Source: Bacteroidales bacterium UBA714
GTDB lineage: Bacteria > Bacteroidota > Bacteroidia > Bacteroidales > UBA932
NCBI GenBank assembly: GCA_002298075.1
Contig: DBLW01000059.1
Span: 1-19,372, forward strand
Direction: 5' to 3'
Length of the DNA: 19,372 bases
Made by a program: the position numbers and the translations under genes. Below, one piece after another: positions 8,152 through 16,128 of this stretch (positions within the stretch are counted from its first letter, which is position 1; each line of letters starts with the position of its first letter). The notes below the pieces were generated by a model, which saw nothing but the letters and a program-made list of their open reading frames with translations, did not search any database and was not told where the DNA came from.

Positions 8152-8182
8152 CAAAGATAGACATATTATTTTGATTTGCAAG
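8152..8182 (-). promoter_or_regulatory. rpsU promoter, Bacteroidota type
   Basis: On the minus strand TTG (8181-8179) is followed by a 19-nt spacer and TATCTTTG (8159-8152), a perfect TAnnTTTG -7 box. Transcription would begin about 8145, leaving a leader of roughly 25 nt that consists mostly of the SD site. Confidence 0.7.
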
Positions 8183-8254
8183 ACCTCTGCATCGAATCTT
8201 CACCGAATTAATCTTCACGGTTCCAAAGGAAATGCCACGGAGATTGGCAAGCAG

Positions 8255-8398
8255 GTCATTTGTTACGTCAAAGCACATAGAACGCAAATAAAGAATCGCA
8301 AATACGGCAGTCGTCCGGGTATTTCCCTCTCCGAACGGATGGATTTGCCATAATCCCGATACGAATTTGGCAATGTGGCTCACGAATCCGTTCCCATC
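8255..8398 (-). pseudogene. Remnant of a Fic-family protein
   Basis: On the minus strand a short frame reads '..HIAKFVSGLWQIHPFGEGNTRT' and then 'TAVFAILYLRSMCFDVTNDLLA'. The motif HPFGEGNTR (8341-8315) is the Fic active-site signature HPFx[D/E]GNxR, and the flanking residues match the Fic helices around it. Fic enzymes transfer AMP or similar groups to protein side chains. Only about 45 residues survive. A stop codon lies just upstream (8399-8401), and Fic similarity ends after 'NDLLA', with unrelated residues running on into the rpsU promoter. The nearest start would be a GTG at 8383. I read it as a decayed gene fragment rather than a working gene. Confidence 0.7.
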
Positions 8399-8493
8399 CT
8401 AATAACAAAAGCAAGCTGAATTCTTTTATGGCACACTTACTTTTACCTGGTTTTTGACAGAATGATGCAGATTTATAATAATCATACAAATGC

Positions 8494-9204
8494 CTATCTT
8501 GACACAAGTCGTCTGAAAGTCTCCATGCCGGAGGTCGCGACTTCCATGATGTGGGTTATCCTGCCGTCACGGACCGGGACTGCGTTCGGATCTATGATAT
8601 ATATAGGTACATCCATACCGGCATAGCGGTACAGTCCGGCAGCCGGATAGACCTGAAGCGAAGTGCCTACGATAAGCAGCACATCCGCCGCCTCCACCGC
8701 ATCAATCGCCGCACCGATTTTCGGAACGGCCTCACCGAACCAGACTATATGAGGCCTGAGCTGCGCCCCGTTCGGAGCGGTGTCGCCAAGATGAACCTCA
8801 TCAGCACCTATGTCAAAAACCGTCTCTTCAGAAAAGCCGTCAGCCTCATTGCAGCAATTCTCAGGACGCACCTTGGTCAGCTCCCCATGCAGATGAATGA
8901 CACGGGTGCTCCCTGCCCTTTCGTGCAGATTGTCAACATTCTGAGTAATCACCGTCACATTCCAGTCATTCTCCAGAGACGCTATAGCCTCATGGGCGGC
9001 ATTAGGCCTCACCGTATCCAGCTGTGCCCTGCGCTCATTATAAAAGTCAAGCACAAGCTGAGGATTGCGGCGCCACCCCTCAATGTCAGCCACATCTTCC
9101 ACACGATGGTTCTCCCATAGCCCGTCTCCTCCACGGAAAGTCCGGATACCGCTCTCTGCGCTTACGCCCGCGCCCGTGAGCACTGCCAATTTCTTTTTCA
9201 TCAT
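8494..9204 (-). CDS. cobB: NAD-dependent protein deacylase, sirtuin (CobB-like)
   Basis: Sir2-family enzymes remove acyl groups from lysines using NAD. The 236-residue protein has 'GAGVSAESGI' (11-20) and 'FRGGDGLW' for NAD binding, 'QNVDNLH' (88-94), catalytic H106 in 'HLHGE', and 'VGTSLQVYPAAGL' near the C terminus. Y55 and R58 in 'FYNERR' match the Y-x-x-R pair that marks desuccinylase/demalonylase-type sirtuins such as E. coli CobB. The zinc tetracysteine module is not recognisable: only an adjacent C-C pair occurs (after 'VRPEN'), and no second pair. I recall similar loss in other Bacteroidota sirtuins. Its ATG overlaps the stop of the upstream ATPase gene by 4 nt, implying coupled translation. 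A domain for toxic NADase activity is not evident. Confidence 0.93.
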   Translation of the reverse strand: MMKKKLAVLTGAGVSAESGIRTFRGGDGLWENHRVEDVADIEGWRRNPQLVLDFYNERRAQLDTVRPNAAHEAIASLENDWNVTVITQNVDNLHERAGSTRVIHLHGELTKVRPENCCNEADGFSEETVFDIGADEVHLGDTAPNGAQLRPHIVWFGEAVPKIGAAIDAVEAADVLLIVGTSLQVYPAAGLYRYAGMDVPIYIIDPNAVPVRDGRITHIMEVATSGMETFRRLVSR

Positions 9205-10352
9205 TGCTGTCTTTCAAAATAATGCCTGCCCAGCCAATATTCGAAGAGAGGGTCAAGTATTACAGGCTCGTCCTTGTCATTGAAAGTCAGTATCTCCTTT
9301 TTCTTCAGGGCATCCTTGACACGCTGAACATTGGCGGACGAATTGAGCCTGTACTTCATTATAACATCAGACGAGCTGAACTTGACCACACCGTCAAGAA
9401 CGGCCCTCATAAGGCTGAGCTGGTGGTCCGTAAGGTCATTGACCATATTCATGAATCTTGGCTCATGTATCGAAATCATTGAGTTCAGAGCCTCGGTCAT
9501 CGTATTCTCGCTGATATATCCCTTTGACATGGAGTCACATACGGAAGCCAGATGATTTATGTACCACATGTTCCCGCGGAAAAGTTCACATGCCCCCACA
9601 GCAAGTTCCCTGTCAAGCGACTTGCCGGCACCGTAGAGAAATCCCCTGACGATATGCTCTATTATCTCGCTCTGCTCTATAGGCTGAAGCGGAAGGTGTA
9701 TGACCTGGCGGTAAAAATATTTCTTGTATGCGAATATATGCTTCATCGCATTGACCCTGGAACCGGTCATTATGAAAGACACCTTCACCCCGGATGTCCT
9801 GTCACGGAACATTTCTTCCATAGTCTTTAGGAGGTCTTCATACCCGTGCGCGAACATAAGGTTCTGGAACTCCCTCAGCAAGACATATACGGCCGTCCCC
9901 TTCTCTTCGGCAATCCTGTACGGAAGCCTTAGCATAGCCTCCACATCCTCCTGCGAGACATCCCAGTTCATCGACACCACCTCTCCGCTCTGGTAGAACC
10001 TGTCGCGGTCAAAAACAAAATGCGTCCCGCCGAGATGTCCGGCCACCGCAGCCTCATATTCATCCGGAGATGTCATCACGGATTTCAGCACGGCCGAACC
10101 GAGCTTAAGTAGAAAATCCTGGACAGTCCTGATGTTGAACATGTCGACACTGCAGGTCACGAACTGCTTCCCGGATGTCCTCATATCGAGGAGAGCCTGC
10201 TGCACCAGCGACATTTTCCCGGCCTTCGGAGGCTCATACATGACCACATGCTCGCCCGCGGCAAGAAGGTTGCCGAGCACTCCGCACTCTTTTTTCCGGC
10301 CTATGAAATTCTTGCCGGTAACATATCTGTCATATACAAAAGGTGAAGCCAT
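9201..10352 (-). CDS. AAA-type ATPase-like protein with C-terminal winged helix and altered Walker motifs
   Basis: A 383-residue protein of the archaeal-type/STAND-like ATPase group often found in Bacteroidales, by memory of the pattern. 'FIGRKKE' (16-22) precedes a P-loop-like 'YEPPKAGKMSL' (39-49), and 'VYVLLREFQNL' (155-165) sits where Walker B belongs. 'SFIMTGSRVNAM' resembles sensor 1. The C-terminal ~75 residues ('DLTDHQLSLMRAVLDG...SSDVIMKYRLNSSANVQRVKDAL...DPLFEYWL') look like a winged helix. Against consensus GxxxxGK[ST] and hhhhDE, the first glycine is E40, the final S/T is M47 and the Walker B aspartate is R160, so ATP hydrolysis is doubtful. The substrate and partners are unknown. 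The sirtuin gene overlaps its stop by 4 nt. Confidence 0.8.
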   Translation of the reverse strand: MASPFVYDRYVTGKNFIGRKKECGVLGNLLAAGEHVVMYEPPKAGKMSLVQQALLDMRTSGKQFVTCSVDMFNIRTVQDFLLKLGSAVLKSVMTSPDEYEAAVAGHLGGTHFVFDRDRFYQSGEVVSMNWDVSQEDVEAMLRLPYRIAEEKGTAVYVLLREFQNLMFAHGYEDLLKTMEEMFRDRTSGVKVSFIMTGSRVNAMKHIFAYKKYFYRQVIHLPLQPIEQSEIIEHIVRGFLYGAGKSLDRELAVGACELFRGNMWYINHLASVCDSMSKGYISENTMTEALNSMISIHEPRFMNMVNDLTDHQLSLMRAVLDGVVKFSSSDVIMKYRLNSSANVQRVKDALKKKEILTFNDKDEPVILDPLFEYWLGRHYFERQQ

Positions 10353-10467
10353 AATCCTGATTCCTTTATATTATATAGGCAAGCGTCCAGCATGAAGGAT
10401 ACGTTCCGTGTTGATTCAAGGCAGACAAGGAGAGCATTCTTTTCATGGATAACGCAAAACCATCATG

Positions 10468-10475
10468 CAAAATTA
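10468..10475 (-). promoter_or_regulatory. Possible -7 box for the ATPase-sirtuin operon
   Basis: On the minus strand TAATTTTG fits TAnnTTTG exactly. A TTTG lies upstream with a 22-nt spacer, longer than the preferred 19-20. The leader to the ATG at 10352 would be about 110 nt. This is a plausible but unproven assignment. Confidence 0.35.
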
Positions 10476-10567
10476 ACAAACTGTTTCGGATTTCATACAA
10501 AATTGTTGCAGAGTATGGCCTGCAATATTTCTTGCCTGAAAAAGCAGCAGCGGTACGGATTTTTAAT

Positions 10568-10575
10568 TACATTTG
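10568..10575 (+). promoter_or_regulatory. Possible -7 box for the AsmA-like gene
   Basis: TACATTTG fits TAnnTTTG exactly and lies 26 nt before the chosen ATG at 10602, giving a leader of about 20 nt. No TTTG stands at the expected -33 distance. It supports the start at 10602 over the upstream in-frame ATG at 10392. Confidence 0.45.
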
Positions 10576-10601
10576 TGATAAAATGCAGAAACAGTCAGAC
10601 T

Positions 10602-13600
10602 ATGACAAAACAAGAAACCGAAATAGAAAAAAATACAACAGCAAGAAAAATCGGCTTTTGGGGCAGGACTGCAAAGGTCCTGCTTTGGGCATGCGGCTTA
10701 TGGGCAACATTGCTCCTTGCCCTCCACCTTATCCTCTCCCCTGCCGTATTGACAAGGATTGTAAACAAATATGCGGCAGACTACGTGGACGGGAACATTT
10801 CATTCGGCAGCGCATCCGCTTCCATGTTCAGGCACTTTCCGAGCCTCACCCTCACTTTTGACGATTTTTCAATCACATATCCCGCAGACAGGTTCGATGC
10901 GTCCGAACAGGCCGGAGTGCAGGGACATCTGCTGTATCACGGATGTTCTGATGCCGCGGACACTCTCGCATCATTCAGCAGATTTTCCGCAAGTGTCAAT
11001 ATAGTCCCTCTGATCTTCGGCAAGATACGCATACCCCATGCAGAACTTGTGAAGCCGCGCATCTTCGCCCACAGCTATGTAAACGGACAGGCCAACTGGA
11101 ACCTGTTCATGACAGATGCGGAGCCTGACACAGAAAATGAAGAAGCCTCATCAGGCCAGGGCATGCCGGACATGGTTCTCGGCAACATAAGCCTTACCAG
11201 TCATCCCCATATAGTCTATACTAACTGTGCGGACACTTTGTTCACAATGATTGACATCAAGCAGGTATCCCTCAGCGGAAGGCTCCATACCGGCAAAATG
11301 CATCGCGGAAGATTCGGGCTATCAATCGACAGTCTGATTGTGGCCGGAAGGGCAGGATGCGACACAGTGGCTCTCGGACTCGAAAGGCTCCATGTCCACG
11401 AACATGGGAAGCACCTTGACGTCAATGCACATGCCAGGACACTCCTTGCCACGCGTTCATTCGGAAGGATGAACATTCCGGTTGACATAAGAGCATCGGT
11501 AGGTTTCCCAAAAGACAGCGTCTTTGCCATACGCGTACAGGATATGACGGCAAAGATAGCCGACATACCGTTCAATGCGGAGGCGGACATAAGGATGCAC
11601 GAAGGAAAGACAGGCGTCACAGGCACCATGCAGATTGAGAAATGCATGATAAACGACATAATCTGCGGCTTTGCGAAAAACTTCTTGCCGCAGGCAGAGC
11701 ACATAAGCACGGATGCCTCAATAAACTTTGCCGCAGAAATCGACGGCTATTACGACCACTCAAGCGGAAAGTTCCCGGACATATCTGTCAAGCTGTCAGT
11801 GCCGGAATCAAGCATTCAGCACAGGGACTTTGCAAAACCGCTCACAATCGGTCTTCAGGCAAGCGCCGCAACCGACACCGAAGGGAAAATAAACGTCGCC
11901 GTAGACGGCATAAAGGCCTCAGCCAATGGCATGGAACTTCAGGCAAAGGCCCAGGCAAAGGATATACTCGGGAATGACCCTCTGCTTTACATTGACGGAA
12001 ACATGTCCGCCATATTCGACTCACTCGGAACATTCATTCCAGACTCGATGAATGTACGGGCACAAGGCACGCTCAACGCGAAGCTGAAAGGAAGCGCGAG
12101 GCTGTCCGAACTTGACATTTATAAATTCTCAAACTCCGCCCTCACAGGCAGCATTGAAGGCAAGGACATAATCCTCCAGGCCCCCGATGACACAGTGAAC
12201 ATCGTCATCAGCAGGATGAACATCGGCATAGGACCGGAGTCAAGGACGTCAAGAAAAGACTCATCCAAGTCATTCAGGCTCATAGCACTGACAGGAGAGA
12301 TTGACACCACGGACATAGCTTACAAAAAGGCATTGACAATAAAAGGCCACGGCATAGAGTTCAGCGCGAAGAACTCGGCCCCTGAAGCTGGAGCAGACAC
12401 ATCCGCAATAGGATATCTCGGAGGCAGGCTGAAAGCCGCAAGCCTGTCGGTTGCAGATGCCACAGGAGCCAGGATAAGCATGGACGGGACAAACAACAGT
12501 TTCCATATATTCCCGAAAAAAGACCATCCTGAGCTTCCAACCCTCATGCTGCAAAGCCGCAACAAAAGGATAACGCTCAATACGGGCATAAACAGGGCCA
12601 TTCTCACGGACGCGTCGATAAGGGCAAAGGCGGCAATGAACACCGTCGAGCGAAAGGCAAGGCGTAAAGCGTTCATGGACTCGCTTTCTCGGGCATATCC
12701 CGGGGTTCCTAAAGATTCCCTGTTCATCATACTGAGATCACAAATGAACTCCCGTCCTATTCCGGAATGGATGAAAGAAGAAGACTTCCGCAAGCAGGAC
12801 ATAGACATAAGGCTCGATGAGACTTTCGCCAAATATTTCAGGGAATGGGATGTTGACGGAAGCATAAAAGTCCGCACAGGCATTCTTATGACCCCGTACT
12901 TCCCGCTAAGAAACATCCTGCGCGGATTCGACTGCGGATTCAACAACAACGAGGTCCGCATAGACAGTTTCAAAGTGATGTCAGGATCTTCCGAGTTAGC
13001 CGCAAAAGGCAAGCTGACGGGGCTCAAGCGCGCCCTGCTCGGCAACGGCAGGCTTAAGCTCGACATTGACGTAAACTCCGGAAGAATGAACGCCGGCGAG
13101 CTTATTGGAGCATATAATGCCGGAATGAACTTCAATCCGCAGACGGGAAAGGACATGATGGAAGGCACGAGCAACTCCGAATTCCTTAAAATGGTTACAG
13201 CCGAAACGGCCACTTCCGAGACTGAGACTCCCTTGATAGTCGTTCCGTCAAACCTGAACGCAAGAATCGGCATTGATGCGTCCAATGTCACATATTCAGG
13301 ACTTGACATCAGCGAGGCCACGGCAGAAATAATTATGAAAGAGAGATGCGTCCAGATACTCAACACCTCCGCCACGACGAACATGGGAGGAATACAGTTC
13401 GACGGATTCTACTCTACACGCACCAAGGAGGACCTCAAGACAGGATTCAGCCTCAACATGAGCGACATAACGGCGGAAAAGGTAATAGAACTGCTTCCGG
13501 CCGTGGATACAATCATGCCGATGCTCAAATCGTTCAAAGGTCTCCTAAATTGCGAACTGGCTGCGACCGCAAGCCTTGACACCAATATGAATGTCATTAC

Positions 13601-14297
13601 CCCAAGCATAAACGGAGTGGTGAGAATCGGTGGGAAAGACCTGGCCATCAGCGACAACGAGCTTTTCCGCACACTTGCCAAGAAACTGATGTTCAAGAAC
13701 AAGAAAGAAGGGCATGTGCAGCAGATGACGGTCGAAGGAGTCATAAAGGACAATGTGCTCGAGGTCTTCCCGTTTGTGCTGGACATGGACAGATACACAT
13801 TGGCAATGAGCGGAATACAGAACCTTGACATGTCGTTCAAGTATCACGTGTCGGTGCTGAAGTCACCGTTCCTGTTCAGGCTGGGCATTGACCTTTACGG
13901 CCAGGATTTTGACCATCTCAAATTCAGAATCGGCAAAGCCAAATACAAGAATACCAATGTTCCTGTCTTCTCTGCTGTCATAGACAAGACAAAAATCAAT
14001 CTGGTGACATCAATCAAAGGTATCTTCGAAAAAGGAGTAGAGGCAGCAGTCAGTGCCAATGAAAGGCAGGATGACATAGTTCGGCACAAGCAGAAGATAG
14101 GATATGTCAATGCGGCCGAGCAGGAGATGGAGGAGCTGTCGGAAGATGAGCGCAAACAGGTAGAGGAACAGGAAAAGGCGGATGAGGCGGAAGAGGCAGG
14201 ACAATCAGAAATGACCGGATTGCCAGAAGGGGCAGAATTGCCGGAAAGGGCAGAAGAGACAGATGCCATTGGAGATACGGACACAACAGAAAAATAA
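10602..14297 (+). CDS. AsmA-like large membrane-anchored protein
   Basis: From the ATG at 10602 the protein has 1231 residues. A charged N terminus is followed by one membrane helix (~24-46), and then 'VLTRIVNKYAADYVDGNISFGSAS', the AsmA-type N-terminal signature with repeated beta segments. The long periplasmic part consists of strand-rich repeats, and an AsmA C-terminal-like domain occupies roughly 900-1130 ('ITAEKVIELLPAVDTIMPML...GLLNCELAATASL'). AsmA/TamB-type proteins are thought to bridge the periplasm and influence lipid traffic to the outer membrane; this role is inferred. The last ~55 residues are an acidic Glu-rich tail without hydrophobic character. An in-frame ATG exists at 10392, but its extra 70 residues look non-coding and the -7 box lies inside them. 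prmA follows after 10 nt. Confidence 0.88.
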   Translation: MTKQETEIEKNTTARKIGFWGRTAKVLLWACGLWATLLLALHLILSPAVLTRIVNKYAADYVDGNISFGSASASMFRHFPSLTLTFDDFSITYPADRFDASEQAGVQGHLLYHGCSDAADTLASFSRFSASVNIVPLIFGKIRIPHAELVKPRIFAHSYVNGQANWNLFMTDAEPDTENEEASSGQGMPDMVLGNISLTSHPHIVYTNCADTLFTMIDIKQVSLSGRLHTGKMHRGRFGLSIDSLIVAGRAGCDTVALGLERLHVHEHGKHLDVNAHARTLLATRSFGRMNIPVDIRASVGFPKDSVFAIRVQDMTAKIADIPFNAEADIRMHEGKTGVTGTMQIEKCMINDIICGFAKNFLPQAEHISTDASINFAAEIDGYYDHSSGKFPDISVKLSVPESSIQHRDFAKPLTIGLQASAATDTEGKINVAVDGIKASANGMELQAKAQAKDILGNDPLLYIDGNMSAIFDSLGTFIPDSMNVRAQGTLNAKLKGSARLSELDIYKFSNSALTGSIEGKDIILQAPDDTVNIVISRMNIGIGPESRTSRKDSSKSFRLIALTGEIDTTDIAYKKALTIKGHGIEFSAKNSAPEAGADTSAIGYLGGRLKAASLSVADATGARISMDGTNNSFHIFPKKDHPELPTLMLQSRNKRITLNTGINRAILTDASIRAKAAMNTVERKARRKAFMDSLSRAYPGVPKDSLFIILRSQMNSRPIPEWMKEEDFRKQDIDIRLDETFAKYFREWDVDGSIKVRTGILMTPYFPLRNILRGFDCGFNNNEVRIDSFKVMSGSSELAAKGKLTGLKRALLGNGRLKLDIDVNSGRMNAGELIGAYNAGMNFNPQTGKDMMEGTSNSEFLKMVTAETATSETETPLIVVPSNLNARIGIDASNVTYSGLDISEATAEIIMKERCVQILNTSATTNMGGIQFDGFYSTRTKEDLKTGFSLNMSDITAEKVIELLPAVDTIMPMLKSFKGLLNCELAATASLDTNMNVITPSINGVVRIGGKDLAISDNELFRTLAKKLMFKNKKEGHVQQMTVEGVIKDNVLEVFPFVLDMDRYTLAMSGIQNLDMSFKYHVSVLKSPFLFRLGIDLYGQDFDHLKFRIGKAKYKNTNVPVFSAVIDKTKINLVTSIKGIFEKGVEAAVSANERQDDIVRHKQKIGYVNAAEQEMEELSEDERKQVEEQEKADEAEEAGQSEMTGLPEGAELPERAEETDAIGDTDTTEK

Positions 14298-14307
14298 GAT
14301 ATCAGAC

Positions 14308-15171
14308 ATGAACAGTCAGGAGTACATTGAGGTGGCAATAAGCATTGCACCTTTCAGTGAAGAGAACGCGGAGATAGTGACAGCGGAAATCAGCGACCTT
14401 CCGTTCGAGTCATTCTGCACGGAGGAGGATAAGCTCAAATGCTATATACAGAAAGAGCTATATGACGCACAAGCGCTTAAGGTTGTCCTCAGCGGGCTTG
14501 AGGGACTCGGGTTCTCAGTTGATTTCTCAGCGGCACTTATGCCGGCAGTGAATTGGAACGCCGTATGGGAAAGCCAGTTCAACCCTATAGTTGTTGACGG
14601 GAAGTGCACAATCAAGGCATCGTTCCATGAAGGCCTGAAACGGACAAGATTCAATATCACGATTGACCCGAAGATGGCTTTCGGAACAGGACATCACCAG
14701 ACGACCTACATGATGTGCCGGGCCTTGCTGGAAAACGGGGAGGCGGTGCACGGAAAAGTCGTGCTCGACATGGGATGCGGCACGGCCGTGCTTGCTATAC
14801 TCGCGGCCAAGATGAAGGCCTCCAAGGTTTATGGCATTGACATTGACGCAGTGGCAGCCATTTCAGCATATGACAACGCCCGCATGAACCGTGTGGGCAA
14901 AAGCGTGGAAACATATTGCGGAGACGCATCGCTGCTGCAAAGAAATACATATGACGTAATCCTGGCAAACATAAACCGCAATATCCTGCTGCAGGATATT
15001 CCTACATATTCAGTGTCATTGCGCAAAGACGGGCTCCTGTTTGTCAGCGGCTTCTACGTTGAGGATATGCCTATGATAACGGGCATGGCATCAAGTTCCG
15101 GACTTGAATACGTAAGCCACGACAGCATGGACAACTGGTGCTGCATAAAATTCCGCAAGAAAGCCCTATAG
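14308..15171 (+). CDS. prmA: Ribosomal protein L11 methyltransferase
   Basis: PrmA trimethylates L11 of the large subunit using S-adenosylmethionine. The 287-residue protein has a divergent N-terminal substrate-recognition domain, then the linker motif 'NWNAVWES' (82-89) and 'FGTGHHQTT' (125-133). The SAM-binding motif 'LDMGCGTAVLAI' is at 153-164, and 'ANINRNIL' (220-227) takes the motif IV position. The ATG at 14308 is preferred over 14263: the earlier codon lies inside the AsmA-like gene, and the 15 added residues are unlike the family. The 10-nt gap to the upstream gene implies co-transcription. No SD is present. Identity is secure. Confidence 0.95.
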   Translation: MNSQEYIEVAISIAPFSEENAEIVTAEISDLPFESFCTEEDKLKCYIQKELYDAQALKVVLSGLEGLGFSVDFSAALMPAVNWNAVWESQFNPIVVDGKCTIKASFHEGLKRTRFNITIDPKMAFGTGHHQTTYMMCRALLENGEAVHGKVVLDMGCGTAVLAILAAKMKASKVYGIDIDAVAAISAYDNARMNRVGKSVETYCGDASLLQRNTYDVILANINRNILLQDIPTYSVSLRKDGLLFVSGFYVEDMPMITGMASSSGLEYVSHDSMDNWCCIKFRKKAL

Positions 15172-15209
15172 CAGACTGTGAGTGTGAAAGCAATTAATAT
15201 TTTCCGAAG

Positions 15210-15815
15210 ATGAAAGGCATATTGAAAGCACTGGTACTCGCCAGCGGAGTGTTTGTCATCATAAACTCCTGCAAGCCAGATATATACAAAGGGCCTCTTG
15301 ACAATCCTTACGGCAACTGGCTCGGAGTCCATACCGATTATTTCTTCAACTCTGAGACAGTAGCACAAACCGATGCATGCGGATACAGCGTAATTTCATT
15401 CTACAGACAAGGGTTATGCTGCATAGAAGGCCACAAGGGAGCACTGCCCTTCTCATATGACCATGAATCCTCCTCCCTTGAAGTCGGACAGGACAGATGG
15501 ACCGTCACGACACTTACCGGTGCGGAAATGGTGCTTGAGTTTATCGGGACGGTCATTCCGGAACAGGAGCCGGATGATAATGGCGGAGAGACAGGCACTG
15601 AGGAAAACGAAGACGGGCTGGACGGGAATGGCATAAAACTTCCCGCAGAATTTAAAGGAATGACCATAATCTCAGACGGAACAGCATACTTTTACACTGA
15701 CAAGAACGGCAAACAAGTCCGCTGCTACTTCGTCGGGACAAAAGATGAGAACGGCACAACGGAAGTGGATTTCTGGTTTGACACCCACACCGACCGCTTC
15801 GTGCCTTACAACTGA
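15210..15815 (+). CDS. Small hypothetical lipoprotein with an acidic linker
   Basis: The 201-residue protein starts with a basic/hydrophobic signal and a lipobox ending at C21 ('VIINSC'), so it is probably a lipoprotein. A first part (~22-112) reads as a compact beta domain ('NPYGNWLG', 'GYSVISFYRQGLCCIEGHKGALPFSYD'). An acidic Glu/Asp/Gly linker (~117-141) joins it to a short C-terminal module ending 'YFVGTKDENGTTEVDFWFD'. This could be a fold of extracytoplasmic lipoproteins common in Bacteroidales, but I do not recognise a family. It lies 38 nt after prmA on the same strand and is probably in the same transcript. No clear terminator follows; a weak CTCTT/AAGAG pairing near 15836-15858 is not convincing. 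Confidence 0.75.
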   Translation: MKGILKALVLASGVFVIINSCKPDIYKGPLDNPYGNWLGVHTDYFFNSETVAQTDACGYSVISFYRQGLCCIEGHKGALPFSYDHESSSLEVGQDRWTVTTLTGAEMVLEFIGTVIPEQEPDDNGGETGTEENEDGLDGNGIKLPAEFKGMTIISDGTAYFYTDKNGKQVRCYFVGTKDENGTTEVDFWFDTHTDRFVPYN

Positions 15816-15884
15816 CCGATTAAGCCTCCCATAGACTCTTCTTGCTGATCCCCAAGAGGATTTTCGGTCACTTTTATGTGGTAA

Positions 15885-16090
15885 CTATTTTGATAGTATT
15901 AATCGTTTCAGATGGTGATCATAGCAGATACGTTCTCCTTGAATGAAGCGAGTTACAGCCTCATCAATGATCGGAAGAGGTACGACATACCATTCTTTCG
16001 GTGTAGCTTTTCCGGCTGTCAGCTTCAACTGTACTTTATCGGACAACTGGTGTAATACAGTCTCAAATGTCACCGCTTTGATATTATATA
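15885..16090 (-). pseudogene. C-terminal remnant of a GIY-YIG / T5orf172-type protein
   Basis: On the minus strand the frame reads 'VYNIKAVTFETVLHQLSDKV' and then 'QLKLTAGKATPKEWYVVPLPIIDEAVTRF'. This pattern (family-like 'YN..t.e..lH', then 'P.EWy.VP...I..a...i..g.i..y') matches, from memory, the C-terminal end of Bacteroidota GIY-YIG nuclease-family proteins carrying a T5orf172 region. The N-terminal nuclease part is absent. Upstream the frame runs straight into the tRNA-Leu terminator and tRNA gene, so nothing else of it can be coded there. A GTG at 16073 could start a 62-residue product, but an intact function is unlikely. Confidence 0.6.
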
Positions 16091-16095
16091 CAAAG

Positions 16096-16121
16096 ACAGA
16101 GGGCGGAAATCCGTCCTCTGT
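16096..16121 (-). terminator. Terminator downstream of tRNA-Leu
   Basis: CAGAGGGCGG (16097-16106) pairs with CCGTCCTCTG (16111-16120), one G-T pair included, extended by an A-T pair, with loop AAAT. On the minus strand a T-rich GTCTTTGTAT follows. It sits 8 nt past the tRNA 3' end. Confidence 0.75.
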
Positions 16122-16128
16122 AAACTTG

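Noticed and set aside
8122..8181. Longer rpsU start
   Set aside because: It would translate through the SD site and promoter; the conserved S21 N terminus begins at 8121.
10392..10601. Upstream in-frame start for the AsmA-like protein
   Set aside because: The extra 70 residues are unlike a signal or membrane anchor, and the TACATTTG -7 box lies inside this part.
12320..13384. Open frame of 354 codons opposite the AsmA-like gene
   Set aside because: Serine/leucine-rich shadow of a well-supported coding strand, without promoter or start signal.
14263..14307. Earlier start for prmA
   Set aside because: It lies inside the end of the AsmA-like gene, and the added residues do not match the PrmA N terminus.
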